Source: Nocardia sp. SYP-A9097
GTDB lineage: Bacteria; Actinomycetota; Actinomycetes; Mycobacteriales; Mycobacteriaceae
NCBI RefSeq assembly: GCF_009649815.1
Contig: NZ_WJIC01000006.1
Span: 1-64,000 of the forward strand
Reading direction: 5' to 3'
Length of the DNA: 64,000 bases
Shown here: piece after piece, positions 35,846 to 45,008 of the stretch
Position numbering within the stretch: the stretch's first letter is position 1
Layout of the letters: each line of letters opens with the position of its first letter
Made by a program: the position numbers and the translations under genes
Notes under the pieces: model-generated
Databases searched by the model: none
What the model saw: the letters and a program-made list of their open reading frames with translations, nothing else
Told to the model about the DNA's origin: nothing

Positions 35846-36157
35846 GTGGAGTTCGGGGGCGAAATGTGGAAGACGGCCCCTCGCGTACGCGATCGCGCCA
35901 AGTCTGATCCGAAGTACGCTGAGAAGCTGCGGTTCTCGTTGGATGCCCTGTTGGCCCGCGGTACGAATCCAGTGGAATGGGAGAGACTGGCGGGTGGGAT
36001 CGTCTTCTCCTCTGAGGAGGTCGATCAATACCTCCGCGCGTTCTACGACTACGTGTTCGGCGATCGCCCCTCTCCACCCGAGCCGCCGGACAACGAGCGG
36101 TTGCCTCCGGAGGAGGCCAGCGCGCCTGAGGCCGGGCGTCGTTACTCGGGGACTTAG
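35846..36157 (+). CDS. Small immunity-type protein, possibly 5'-truncated by a stop codon (103 aa)
   Basis: The open frame is counted from GTG at 35846. The same frame is open upstream back to GTG codons at 35771 and 35777, just after the DUF397 stop, except for one TAG at 35822-35824; the upstream part would read VSRWWEELPHIDELQ. The gene may therefore have been longer and been cut by a nonsense change, or it may start at 35846 with AGGAG about 17 bases upstream. The protein shares a plan with 33758-34048: helix, EWERL, EE, then YDYVFGD and a PPEPPD tail. An immunity role is only inferred. Confidence 0.5.
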   Translation: MEFGGEMWKTAPRVRDRAKSDPKYAEKLRFSLDALLARGTNPVEWERLAGGIVFSSEEVDQYLRAFYDYVFGDRPSPPEPPDNERLPPEEASAPEAGRRYSGT

Positions 36158-36180
36158 GCTCGACTGGTTCCAGTAATGCG

Positions 36181-36242
36181 CGCGGGTTAGGGTCGGGCGA
36201 ATGCCAGATCGACAGGGGGATGTGTGCAGCAACCATTTGACC
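36181..36242 (+). repeat. Direct repeat, 5' copy of duplicated unit boundary
   Basis: This 62-base stretch matches 38067-38128 with only a few mismatches. It covers the leader, the AGGGGGA site and the first codons of the membrane-protein genes starting at 36224 and 38110. It marks a tandem duplication with a period of 1886 bases. Confidence 0.8.
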
Positions 36243-37379
36243 GGCAAGTACCGCATCCGGAGCCGTTCTCGCCGAATCAGTCTGGTCGACATGAGCAGCA
36301 CGAGGTGCCGCTCGAGGTTCGCACGTGGCTGATTCCCGGACTGCGTTGCGGCTCAGCCGTGCGCTGGAAATAGTTCGGTGGCGGTCACCGAAGATCTGGG
36401 GCTACGTCGCAGCGTTGCCGCTGGTGATCATGGCGCGGCACATTTTCGATCTCGTCACCGGCGAAAGCCTCAAAGGCTCGGCGCTATTGGGGATTGTCGG
36501 CGTATACCTTGCTGTGCTGGTACTCGCGATCATCGTTGTCGCGCTTATCACCGGGGTGCGCATGATGAAGGTGAACCCGCAGATCAGAACATACGCAGCC
36601 ACCGGGGCCTCATTATGGGCGCGGTACGGCGGCGAGGCGATGGAAGTGCCTTCTACCGCTGGGTTTTCGACCATCTCCTACACCCAGATCAAAGAGGGCC
36701 GCTGTGGATCGCGGTCGGGGTCATATTGATCCCGGTGATCGGATTGGGTTTGGTCACAGTGGGATTGGCCCGACGGCGGAGAGTCGGGCAAGCAACATCA
36801 TCCAACGCTCGCACAATGTCTCGCGCCACCGAGGGCCCGCCTGAGATTCGTATTCCACTGTACAAAAGAAGCGCGACGTTGATGGTTGCGGGAGCGGTTC
36901 TGCTGGCGTCCGGCCTGCTCGGCATCGGACTGTCGGAAGCGCTCGGCAGCGGTGTCTCCGTTGGAGATTGCGTGCTCGCCAGCGATTTCCACAAGAATCG
37001 AATCGCCGGACTGCACCCGACCAGTTGCGGCGACCCGGATGCGGTCTACGAACTGGCCGCGCGAGTGCGCTCGGGTCATACGTGCCCGGACGGCGAACTC
37101 GAGAAGTCGGTGTATTTCGTGCTCACCGAAGGGTTGCAAACTCTTTGCTTTGCACCCGATGTCATTGTGGGCACATGTTATCGGGTGCCGTTCGGCCACG
37201 ATGAGAAGTATGAGATCACGCCAACCGATTGTGCGGACGCGACGTCCCCAGGGATCCCGTTACGTGTGACAGCGCGCTTCGATGGCATCGTTGACGGGGG
37301 CCGTTGTTCGCTAGTCCGGTCGGTCGTACCGCGACCAGCTCGCGTGGTGTGCTGGATCAACCATGTTCCGCCCCGATGA
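36224..37379 (+). pseudogene. Frameshifted membrane-protein gene, paralogue of 38110-39828
   Basis: GTG at 36224 with AGGGGGA matches the start of the intact paralogue. The first 33 codons run in one frame; then, near 36318, one base is missing relative to the paralogue and the homology continues in the next frame (ADSRTALRLSRALEIVRWRS, two membrane segments). Near 36690-36705 the frame changes again, and the third frame runs to 37379 with a membrane segment and an extracellular domain of the LppU/SCO3897 type (VSVGDCV, TSCGDPDAVYEL, CYRVPFG). That third part is unlike the beta-propeller of the paralogue, so the C-terminus has been exchanged. Two frameshifts make a full product unlikely; the last part alone could still be read from ATG 36816. 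Confidence 0.75.
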
Positions 37380-37426
37380 CCTGCCGGACCGTTGGATGCA
37401 ATCCAATTGTGCTGGTCCAACGATGA

Positions 37427-37732
37427 TCCCGACATCTGATTGAAGACAGTGAGCGGCACAATGTTTCACTACGAGTGATCCCGTTCAGCGCCTTCGGCCA
37501 TGCCGGGTTGTCCGTCCAATCGTTCAGCCTGATGCGCTTCCCACTCATATTGACCAAGCTCGTCGAGCCGCCAGTCGTCTACACCGAAGGCGCGGAAGGT
37601 GCGCTCTACGTGGAGCGTGCGGACGTCATTACCCGTTCCTCGGAGGCGATCACCGCCCTCGAACAGGTAGCGTTGACCGAAAGGGACACAAGGGTTCTGG
37701 TCCTGAAGATCGCGAAGGAGCACGCGGCGTGA
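37427..37732 (+). pseudogene. Remnant of a DUF5753 regulator (C-terminal third)
   Basis: The frame from 37427 reads HLIEDSERHNVSLRVIPFSA, then a FSLMRF strand, VVYTEGAEGALYVER and a final helix: the C-terminal third of DUF5753, equivalent to about residue 195 onward of the regulator at 34636. The helix-turn-helix and the rest are missing, and a TGA lies directly upstream at 37424. The remnant still overlaps the next DUF397 gene by 4 bases, as expected for a former regulator/DUF397 pair. Confidence 0.75.
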
Positions 37733-37917
37733 CTCACAACCCGCCCACCCGCATCTGGTTCAAGTCCACTCGCTCTGCCAAGCAAAACGAGTGCGTGGAA
37801 GTCTTTCTCGACAATGCACGTGTCGGCGTTCGCGACTCGAAGAACCGCGGTCCAGAGCTGTGGTTCACCAGCGAACAGTGGGATCGTTTCCTGGCCAGCG
37901 ATATCTGGCACTCCTAA
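37729..37917 (+). CDS. DUF397 protein, orphaned second copy (62 aa)
   Basis: GTG at 37729 overlaps the stop of the regulator remnant. The DUF397 core is intact: W-KSTRSAKQNECVEV, VGVRDSKNRGPELWFT and WDRFLASDI. It has normal DUF397 length and shares the central motif exactly with the copy at 35497. Its own regulator is destroyed, so if made it could only interact with the regulator at 34636 or others elsewhere. Confidence 0.8.
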   Translation: MTHNPPTRIWFKSTRSAKQNECVEVFLDNARVGVRDSKNRGPELWFTSEQWDRFLASDIWHS

Positions 37918-38066
37918 CGCCGTAATTGCATGTACTCCGGCAGACGAGTCGAAGGGGAGCTCGCCCAGTCCTGCGCTGAATCTGGTTAGCGATCTTCATC
38001 AGGAGGGTGTGCGAACGAGTTTCCGGCCGTCATGACGAGGTGGGGCTGACTGGTTCCCGCAGTGTC

Positions 38067-38128
38067 CGCGGGTTAGGGTCGGGCGAGAGCCAGATCGACA
38101 GGGGGATGTGTGCAGCAACCATTTGACC
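38067..38128 (+). repeat. Direct repeat, 3' copy of duplicated unit boundary
   Basis: Second copy of the 62-base repeat at 36181-36242, containing the leader, ribosome site and first codons of the intact membrane-protein gene. The near identity of non-coding leader sequence suggests that the duplication is fairly recent or the segment is under gene conversion. Confidence 0.8.
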
Positions 38129-39828
38129 AGCGTGCACCGTATCCGGAGCCAGCCGCGCCGAATCAGTCGGCGCAGCAATCGGGTCCGGGGGCGCCGATCG
38201 AGTGCACCTATGTGGCGGATTCTACGACCGCGCTGCGGTTGAGCCGGGCGATGGAGTTGGCGCGGTGGCGGTCGCCCCGGACTTGGGTGATGGTGGCCGT
38301 GTTGCCGCTTGTGATCATGTCCCGGCATATTTTCGATCTGATTACCGGTGCGGGCCAAGCGCATTCGGGGGTCTTCGGGATTCTCGGCGTCTACTTCGCT
38401 TTGCTCGTCCTGGCTGTGGTGATCGTCGCGCTCATTACCGGAGTGCGCATGATGAAACGGAATCCGCTGGTCACCGCCTACGCTTCCGCTGGGATGCCCA
38501 TGGGGGTGCGGTACTCCCCTGGGACAATGGAAGTATCGCTGGCGAGCGAGATCAGGACGATCGACTATCCCGGAATCAAGGATGTTGCGTTCTTCCGGCG
38601 CAGTGTGTTCATTCGTCCGGAAAACGGCCACGAGTTCGCGATACCCAGGGAACTGGTTCCGGAATTCGCTGCGGAACTGCTTCGTTCGGGTGGAGTCGGG
38701 ACGCAAATCCCAAGTGGGGGTGTGGATCCCGCAACACCGACAAGCGCACGGACCCGCCGTCAGCGGTGGGTCGTTCCAGTCCTGACAGCGGCGGCGGTGA
38801 TAGCAATCGCCGTGGGTCTCTTAACCACCATCGGGATTGTGGCGCTCAAAAACGATGGCGACGGCCGGACATCAATCGCGACCAACGAACATGCGTTCGG
38901 AGGTGACGTTGTGCTCGATGCGGTGACGCGCACGCTGTACGTCACCAATAAGGATGCCAGCGCCGCCGGGCCTGAATCGGCCGGCACACTCTCGGTCGTC
39001 GATTTATCCAGCAATACGGTCACCGCGACGGTCCCACTCCCCACAGGAACTCCTCAGGGAATTGCGCTGGACTCGAGTACACGCACCGTCTATGTCCTCA
39101 GCGTCTCGAACTACACACCGACAGGCTCGGGTGTCGTCACGATCATCGATGCTGCGACCAATACAGTGACCGCCACGGTCCCCATAGACCGAAGGTCATT
39201 CTGGCTTGCGGTCGATGAAAGCACCCACACCACTTATGTTCTCAACGAGACCAACATGGGCACCGCCCAACCGCAGTACGCTGCCGCCGACAGCCTCTCC
39301 GTGATTCCTCCGGGCTCGACCGTGGCAAATGCTCCGGTGCCCACCAGCATTGGGCCGAAGGGTATCGTCATCGACTCACATACCGCGTATGTGGCGAACC
39401 TTTTGGACATCCAAGTCATCGATCTGGCGACGAACAAGCGGATTACATCTGTTCCCTTGCCATTTACTGTCGAGTTGATGCTGGCCGATCACGACACTCG
39501 AACGATCTGTGCAGTGAGCGAGGATGGCAGGATTGCGATGATCGACGCCCGCTCCGCGACAGTCACCAAGACTCTTGACGGGCTCGGAAGGGGCAGTGGT
39601 ACACGCGACCGCCGACTCGAGGGGTTGGCATTCGATTCTGCTGCGAACACGTTGTACCTTTCGAGCTTCGAAGACAACACCGTCACAGCCATTGATACCG
39701 TGACCGGCGAGATCACGGACACTCTGTCGATTCGTTTGCCGTACGGTATTGCGGTCGACCCGCGTACACACACCTTATATGCATACAGCGCAGGCAAGGT
39801 CGTGGTCATCCCGCGGAAGGGGTCATAG
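38110..39828 (+). CDS. Membrane protein with extracellular YVTN-type beta-propeller (572 aa)
   Basis: GTG at 38110 follows AGGGGGA. Residues 1-50 are Pro/Gln-rich and cytosolic; two membrane segments lie at about 58-75 and 87-112; about 115-215 is a small beta domain with IDYPGIKDVAFF, reminiscent of PH/YcxB-like domains; a third membrane segment is at 220-247; and from 265 a propeller of about seven blades with repeats of the type LYVTN, TLSVVDLSSNTVTATVPL, ...TIIDAATNTVTATVPI. YVTN propellers are extracellular protein- or wall-binding domains. It follows the orphan DUF397 gene; its first copy at 36224 is broken and has a different C-terminus. Confidence 0.8.
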   Translation: MQQPFDQRAPYPEPAAPNQSAQQSGPGAPIECTYVADSTTALRLSRAMELARWRSPRTWVMVAVLPLVIMSRHIFDLITGAGQAHSGVFGILGVYFALLVLAVVIVALITGVRMMKRNPLVTAYASAGMPMGVRYSPGTMEVSLASEIRTIDYPGIKDVAFFRRSVFIRPENGHEFAIPRELVPEFAAELLRSGGVGTQIPSGGVDPATPTSARTRRQRWVVPVLTAAAVIAIAVGLLTTIGIVALKNDGDGRTSIATNEHAFGGDVVLDAVTRTLYVTNKDASAAGPESAGTLSVVDLSSNTVTATVPLPTGTPQGIALDSSTRTVYVLSVSNYTPTGSGVVTIIDAATNTVTATVPIDRRSFWLAVDESTHTTYVLNETNMGTAQPQYAAADSLSVIPPGSTVANAPVPTSIGPKGIVIDSHTAYVANLLDIQVIDLATNKRITSVPLPFTVELMLADHDTRTICAVSEDGRIAMIDARSATVTKTLDGLGRGSGTRDRRLEGLAFDSAANTLYLSSFEDNTVTAIDTVTGEITDTLSIRLPYGIAVDPRTHTLYAYSAGKVVVIPRKGS

Positions 39829-39858
39829 CCGGGGCGGCTGCTGCCCTTGTGTTTTCGG

Positions 39859-40635
39859 TCAGCCGCGCTCGTCCTTGATCGCACGGATGATCGCGGCAAT
39901 GTAGTTGTTGATTACCGAGATGAACCGGGATTCGTCTACCGCGAGAGCCTGTTCGGGGTTTTCGGTGATGACGTAGCGACCATCCTCTGCGAGGTCGCGG
40001 TAGCGCACCAGATGGCGTGTGATGCCGCGGGGGCCGAAGACCGAGCTTCCTTGCACGATATAGATATCTCCGGCGGTAGTCGCTGGAGCTGTCAGGAACT
40101 CCTTTGTCTTCGATACCGCGGTGTCAGGGCCCGCGGCGACTGCGGAGCGACCGTAGTCGTGATCGAGGTCCTGATCCCGGGTTGCCAGCGTGATATCACC
40201 CCGGCTACCGCGTTCGACGGTTGGTGTGGCATCGACAACGGCATCGGCGAGTCTGATCGGATCGCACTCAACCATCGTGTATCCGCCCCGTCGCCAGTAT
40301 GTAGCACCTGGAAGCTGCGTGATTACATATCCCTTCGGGCCCTTCCTGGTTGCGAGCACACGGACCTGAGAATTCGTGCCCCACAGGTCCGCCTCGCTCC
40401 ATCCATAGGTGGTCAAGTAGAGGTCCGGGTTAGCCAGGGCTTCGAAGGCGGATTCGAGGTCGGTGCTCTTGAGCTTGTGGCCCAGGCTGTCTCGTGCCTC
40501 CCGAAGTTCCTTCTGGAAGTCCGCTGCAGTCCTGGTGGCTGAGGTGAAGGTAAACGGCTCAGGTGGTTCTTCTCCGGCCCGGTCCTTCCAAAGGACATAG
40601 AATTCGGCTTCGGTGAACTGCCACATTCGTGTCAT
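39859..40635 (-). CDS. espG: EspG-family ESX chaperone, module B (258 aa)
   Basis: ATG at 40635 overlaps the stop of the large WXG-type gene upstream (ATGA). The length equals that of the 6874-7650 homologue and the motifs align: start MWQFTEAEFYVLWKDR, the central RVLATRKGPKGYVI, and SVFGPRGITRHLVRYRDLAEDGRYVI near the end. As in module A, the coupled partner is a large WXG-type protein, not a PPE. It should be a cytosolic substrate chaperone. Confidence 0.85.
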   Translation of the reverse strand: MTRMWQFTEAEFYVLWKDRAGEEPPEPFTFTSATRTAADFQKELREARDSLGHKLKSTDLESAFEALANPDLYLTTYGWSEADLWGTNSQVRVLATRKGPKGYVITQLPGATYWRRGGYTMVECDPIRLADAVVDATPTVERGSRGDITLATRDQDLDHDYGRSAVAAGPDTAVSKTKEFLTAPATTAGDIYIVQGSSVFGPRGITRHLVRYRDLAEDGRYVITENPEQALAVDESRFISVINNYIAAIIRAIKDERG

Positions 40636-42578
40636 TTTTCCGCCACCGGCTTTACTGCGGCAGGTACCTCGCCGAGTGCCTCTTCGAGATGCTCACCGGC
40701 ATTGAGATATTGGGCCCGCTTGTACTCCTTACCCTGCCCCTGGGACGCAGCGGACATCGGCGATCCACCCATCGGGCTGGACGACCCGCCCGTGGTCCCG
40801 GCAGTAGAAGTCGTGGCCAGTCCGGCACGGGAGGTCGTCGTCTCCTCCTCGGTAGTCGAAGCCGGAGTTGCGGCACGAGGGAACAGCTGACTCTTAGGCG
40901 TTTGAGGGCTACCAGGGCTGCCGGGGCTACCTCCGGTGGGGCTACCTCCGGTGGGGCTACCTCCAGTGGGCTGCCCGGATGGATTGTCGCCGTTGGGGAT
41001 CAGACCCAATTGTTGCAATTCCTGGTTCAGGAGGGACTGGACCTTGTCCGTTGTGGTGTCCGTTGTGGTCTTCGTGATGGACTGCAAGCCCGTTTGAATT
41101 GCTGATGCCACCTTCTCAACGGCCGATTCAGCCGCTGTGATGCCTGCTTGCAGGGCCGTGCTGCCCTGTGTAATCAGAGTCTGGAGAGTCTGCTGGGTTT
41201 GATCGGTCGTGGTGGTGGGATTCGACGGGTTGGTGGTCGTAGGATTTGGATTCGCCGGGTCAGTGGTTGTGGGATTCGGATTAGTTGGAGTGGTGGTGTC
41301 GAGTTTGGGGGTCTGAGTTGTTGGAACGCCACTCGGCGAAGGGTTCCCATTTCCTTGATTTACCGGAGGTACGGTGATCGTCGGCGCCTGCACGGTGACC
41401 GCAGCTTTAGCCGGGGGAATTATAGGAATTGCGCCGCTGGAATCCTTTACGCCTTCTGCATACCAGGCATCCCAGGCTTGGCGCATGTCCCGCATTCCGT
41501 CATCGACTTTTTTCTGAGTGTAGCTATTGGAGTAAGGGTACGTTTTGGAAATGCTCTCGTACGGCAGGAAGTTCTGCAACTTCTTGACCCAGCCCTGAAC
41601 AATGACGAGATTGGCGCTCATCAGCTCCATGGAGCTGCTCAACTTTTCAAGATTGGTAAGATAATTTTGAACTGCATCCTTGGCCTTCTTTGCCGCTGGT
41701 GATGCCCAGATCGTATCTACGGCCGAGGTTTTTCCCTGGTAATCGGAGAGGTATTTATTGGCCGCGCTTTTGAAGGTCGCAGATTGCACTTTCACGTACG
41801 TCTGGGCTGCGTGCCAGGATTGCGCGTAGGACTCGAGATCTCCGATAACCTTTGAGTCTTTGATATATTGCCAGTGGTTGTGAAAGTCGTCCCACTCGTA
41901 TTGGGAGCCGTATTCTGGTTCAATGTGCACTGGGTCGAGATCGAGACCCTTCGTCAGATCGGTGAGCAGTTTCTTTACTTGATCTGTGTCGGACAATTTA
42001 TTGGTATAGTCAATTTTGGCGGTGCCGGACCAACTGTATCCGTCATCCACATCGTCCCAATTTGGGTCCCAATTCGATTGACCCCAACCGGTCATCTTTA
42101 CGGCATCGACGTGGATTGAACTTCCCGGTTTTGTGAGGCCTGGCTGCCCACTGCCCGAGCAATAATTTTGGAATGCGCTGGACAGCTGCTGATCACTCGG
42201 CGTGTTATTTCGTATGGCATCTGCAGCTGCTTGATCCTGGACTTTAAATAATGCCCCCGCTGCGACAAATGTCTGGCCCATGTCGGTGAGGATGGTTTTG
42301 TGATCTTTCAACACGTTATCGACGAGATTATTTGCGGCCGCGTTCAATTTTGCTGCGAGCTGCGCGCCTGAATCTCGCTGATTGAGCGATTGGAGGTTTC
42401 TGGCATTCGAAACCGATTGCAGGGCCATATCAATGACTTGAAGCATATTGCCGCACTGATTGGCCATCTCCTCGGCAGCTGCAGGGTTGAAGTAGACGCC
42501 CTTGGAGGCGTCGCCGTCGAACCCACCGCCGCGGGCGTCGGTCTTGAGACCAGTGAAGGCGTTGTCTGAGTCGTCCAT
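40632..42578 (-). CDS. Large WXG-type ESX-associated protein B (648 aa)
   Basis: ATG at 42578 has GGGAGGGG upstream. The plan matches the 5069-6868 protein: a helical N-terminal half with a WAS-type turn (TIWASPAAKKAKD), a low-complexity TTTDPANPNPTTTNPSNP linker at about 415-460, Gly/Ser-rich PTGGSPTGG and PMGGSPM segments, and a C-terminus with GKEYKR, HLEEALGEVP and KPVAEK. Many codons end in A or T, and the base composition is visibly less GC-rich than the flanking genes, which suggests separate descent. Coupled to espG downstream, it is a likely EspG client and ESX substrate. Confidence 0.75.
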   Translation of the reverse strand: MDDSDNAFTGLKTDARGGGFDGDASKGVYFNPAAAEEMANQCGNMLQVIDMALQSVSNARNLQSLNQRDSGAQLAAKLNAAANNLVDNVLKDHKTILTDMGQTFVAAGALFKVQDQAAADAIRNNTPSDQQLSSAFQNYCSGSGQPGLTKPGSSIHVDAVKMTGWGQSNWDPNWDDVDDGYSWSGTAKIDYTNKLSDTDQVKKLLTDLTKGLDLDPVHIEPEYGSQYEWDDFHNHWQYIKDSKVIGDLESYAQSWHAAQTYVKVQSATFKSAANKYLSDYQGKTSAVDTIWASPAAKKAKDAVQNYLTNLEKLSSSMELMSANLVIVQGWVKKLQNFLPYESISKTYPYSNSYTQKKVDDGMRDMRQAWDAWYAEGVKDSSGAIPIIPPAKAAVTVQAPTITVPPVNQGNGNPSPSGVPTTQTPKLDTTTPTNPNPTTTDPANPNPTTTNPSNPTTTTDQTQQTLQTLITQGSTALQAGITAAESAVEKVASAIQTGLQSITKTTTDTTTDKVQSLLNQELQQLGLIPNGDNPSGQPTGGSPTGGSPTGGSPGSPGSPQTPKSQLFPRAATPASTTEEETTTSRAGLATTSTAGTTGGSSSPMGGSPMSAASQGQGKEYKRAQYLNAGEHLEEALGEVPAAVKPVAEK

Positions 42579-42760
42579 CAGTATCCCCTCCCTAGTGGAT
42601 CTGTTCGCAGCGTAACCAGTGACGTGGTGTGATGCCTACCGTGCCCCTACGCCTAGTACAGCGCACAGGTATCGTGCATGTTCACTTGGCGGTGGCAGTC
42701 CACATCGGCACCGCTGTGCTGCAACGCGATCCGCTTCGATATCACCTAGAGTTCCCTCGG

Positions 42761-44107
42761 GTGAGTAGCTTTCAGCCGGTGCGGGGTGGGTCACCAGGTC
42801 GCGATGTTACTGCCAGTCGGGTTATAGGGGCACTGCTTCTTACGATCGCCGGATTGGTGCTTGTCGCTTCGTTTTTGACGTTGGCCAGCGTGAACCTGCC
42901 CTCTCATAAGTTCGAGTTTCGAGCCTGGGTCTCCGATTCCGGTGGGGTGCGCCTGCTCGGTGTTGCGCTTGTACTGTGCAGTGTCATCGCCGGCCTTGCG
43001 GGGACTCTGTTGATCGTTCACGCGGGCGCGCGCAGTCCCTTCGCGCTGTGGCTCGCCGGTGTGGGCTCGGGATCGGCGGTCGGGATTTCCTCGACAGTTG
43101 TGCTCGGGCTGGCGTCGAGTCGGATCAAAGCCGGAAGCGGCCTGCGCCTCGAATTCGGTGCCGGCTTCTGGCTTCTGGTCCTTGTATCGGTGCTATCCCT
43201 GGCGACGGTGGTCACCGGGATAGCGGGACTCGCGCGGACGGGCCCACCGTCTGTTCCTGGTGGAGGCGCGGCTGACCGGGTTGCGGGTGTGTTTCTGGTG
43301 TTGGCGACTGTGCTGGCAATCGGTGGCGCATATCAGACGGTGACCCAATATGGCGGCTCCGTAATTCCCTACTGGTTCTACGAACTGATCGCCGCCGGTC
43401 TTTTTGCGATCGGTGTGGCGATCCTCCTGTTCGTCGGGTACGGAATGCGCAGTGGGCTGGTGCGTATGAGTGGATCTGTTGCCGCGGGAGTCATTTTCGG
43501 CATAGCTATGACCGTCGTGCTGGACTCCGTCTTCACCAGGCACGGCGTGCATATCGAGAATCTCGATATCGGCGAGGGGCTACTCGTCATGGCCGTACCG
43601 ATGTCGTTCGCCGCGATTGTCGCCAGTCTGGTTTCGACATCGGCGACACCCCGGACTCCTGCGGCCTTTCGTCCACCGCCCCCGCCCGCCTTCCCCGCAC
43701 CCTCGTGGCCGAATCAACCTGCGGCACAGCACTTCCAGGTTCAAGCCCCGCGCATGGCGAAGGTGTACGACGGTCGCGGCGTGGACGGTCGCCCGACCAT
43801 CGATCGGCCGACCCTCAACCCGAACACGCGCACCGCCGTGCTGGCGTATCTGGAGTCCGCGCCGGTGGTGTTATCCGCACGGAGTCTCGACGAGGACGAG
43901 TTCGCGCCTGGACAGCGTGATGTGCCATTGAACTTCCGCACCGATGGTGTGTGGGTTTGGTCGGGAGCGGTACCGCACTATCTGCACAAGCATGGGCTTC
44001 CGCCCGAGCCGGAGCTGGTGCGACACATTGTTGCTCGCGGCTTCCAAATCCGTGATGTGGATGACGCCACAAAAGATCTGGCGGTTCGCATGATCACAGG
44101 CACGTGA
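42761..44107 (+). CDS. Eight-pass membrane protein fused to immunity-type domain (448 aa)
   Basis: GTG at 42761 is chosen as the start because the protein then begins shortly before the first membrane segment; the site is weak and the frame is open upstream to 42629. Eight hydrophobic segments span about residues 25-300. A Pro-rich linker leads to a cytosolic C-terminal domain of about 115 residues with VYDGRGVDGRP, YLESAPVVLSARSLD and RDVPLNFRTDGVWVWSG, nearly the same as the free-standing protein at 10539-10919. The fusion suggests that the domain is needed at the membrane, perhaps to meet an incoming toxin. Divergent from the large WXG-type gene. Confidence 0.7.
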   Translation: MSSFQPVRGGSPGRDVTASRVIGALLLTIAGLVLVASFLTLASVNLPSHKFEFRAWVSDSGGVRLLGVALVLCSVIAGLAGTLLIVHAGARSPFALWLAGVGSGSAVGISSTVVLGLASSRIKAGSGLRLEFGAGFWLLVLVSVLSLATVVTGIAGLARTGPPSVPGGGAADRVAGVFLVLATVLAIGGAYQTVTQYGGSVIPYWFYELIAAGLFAIGVAILLFVGYGMRSGLVRMSGSVAAGVIFGIAMTVVLDSVFTRHGVHIENLDIGEGLLVMAVPMSFAAIVASLVSTSATPRTPAAFRPPPPPAFPAPSWPNQPAAQHFQVQAPRMAKVYDGRGVDGRPTIDRPTLNPNTRTAVLAYLESAPVVLSARSLDEDEFAPGQRDVPLNFRTDGVWVWSGAVPHYLHKHGLPPEPELVRHIVARGFQIRDVDDATKDLAVRMITGT

Positions 44108-44220
44108 GGTTGATCGGCCACGGAGGAGACTGTGATCGCGAGAAGTGGCCTTGAATATCGGTGGAGATCGAAAACGTCGTATGGTATCTCTACGCATAGC
44201 TAACTTGAGGGGAGTTCGGC

Positions 44221-44586
44221 ATGACCGACGCGGGGGCGGTGGGTTCTGATGCTGCTGGGCAGGATTGGGCTTCGGTCACGGCGGCGTCGCCATCTGGGGC
44301 GATCCGGATGAAAGTCACAGAGCAGGGGCTTCCCCTTGCTGTGAAGGTCGATGCGGCTGAGCTGCATAGGGATCCATCACAGTTGGCGGCGGAGATGCTG
44401 CGGTTGTGTCAGCGCGCAGCGGCCCGTGCCGGTCTCGCCAAGCGGAAGCAGCTCCAGGAAGCCGGGATGAGTGCTGCCGCGCTTGCCCGGACCGGCCTCC
44501 CCACTGAGGCTGACGTCGCTCGACAGGAGATTGTCGAGGAGCAGGACTACGATACTGAGCCGCAGAGTTGGCTTCGGACTGTGTGA
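44221..44586 (+). CDS. YbaB-like small ESX-associated protein, module B (121 aa)
   Basis: ATG at 44221 follows GAGGGGAG. It is a paralogue of the 7674-8018 protein: TEQGLPLAVKVDAAEL, AAEMLRLCQRAAARAGLAKR, ARTGLPTEADVARQEIVEEQ and the end DYDTEPQSWLR. The N-terminus is about 10 residues longer. It is followed by a true YbaB/EbfC-type gene, and then by the EspC/EspA-like pair, the same order as module A apart from the extra gene. Confidence 0.7.
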   Translation: MTDAGAVGSDAAGQDWASVTAASPSGAIRMKVTEQGLPLAVKVDAAELHRDPSQLAAEMLRLCQRAAARAGLAKRKQLQEAGMSAAALARTGLPTEADVARQEIVEEQDYDTEPQSWLRTV

Positions 44587-44598
44587 GGAGGGGGACGC

Positions 44599-44898
44599 GT
44601 GGTCGGGTCTATGGATGAGCTCGAGGAGCGGGTTCGTCGGCAGCTGTACAGGTTTCAGGATCTGGCGGAGCAGATGGCCGCGGTTCGGGGGCGGGAGACC
44701 TCCGAGGACGGCGCTGTGATGGCCGAGGTCGACGGGAACGGGGCGCTGCGGGATCTGCAGTTCGGGCACGCTATTTCGCGGATGACGCCGGAGGATTTCG
44801 AGCGGGTCGTGGTGACGACGTCGGCTGCTGCGGCGCGTGCGGCGTTCGAGCGGCGCGCCGAGATCGTCAACCGGTTCAATGAGGAGATGGCCGGGTAG
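44599..44898 (+). CDS. YbaB/EbfC-family protein (99 aa)
   Basis: GTG at 44599 has GAGGAGGGGG just upstream and lies 12 bases after the previous stop. The YbaB pattern is complete and of normal length: N-terminal helix with VRRQLYRFQDLAEQM, strands with VMAEVDGNGALRDLQFG, and a C-terminal helix AAAARAAFERRAEIVNRF. The family is known for nucleoid association, but it occurs often in ESX gene clusters. Co-transcribed with the gene before it. Confidence 0.8.
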   Translation: MVGSMDELEERVRRQLYRFQDLAEQMAAVRGRETSEDGAVMAEVDGNGALRDLQFGHAISRMTPEDFERVVVTTSAAAARAAFERRAEIVNRFNEEMAG

Positions 44899-45008
44899 AC
44901 CGGTCTGTTAACGCAGTCTTGCGCCAGAATTTGCGTTTTACTGTCTGGCACAACCAATTTCGTGCTTGTACTGTCACTCGAGATCGATGTACCTGGGAGG
45001 GACCACCG

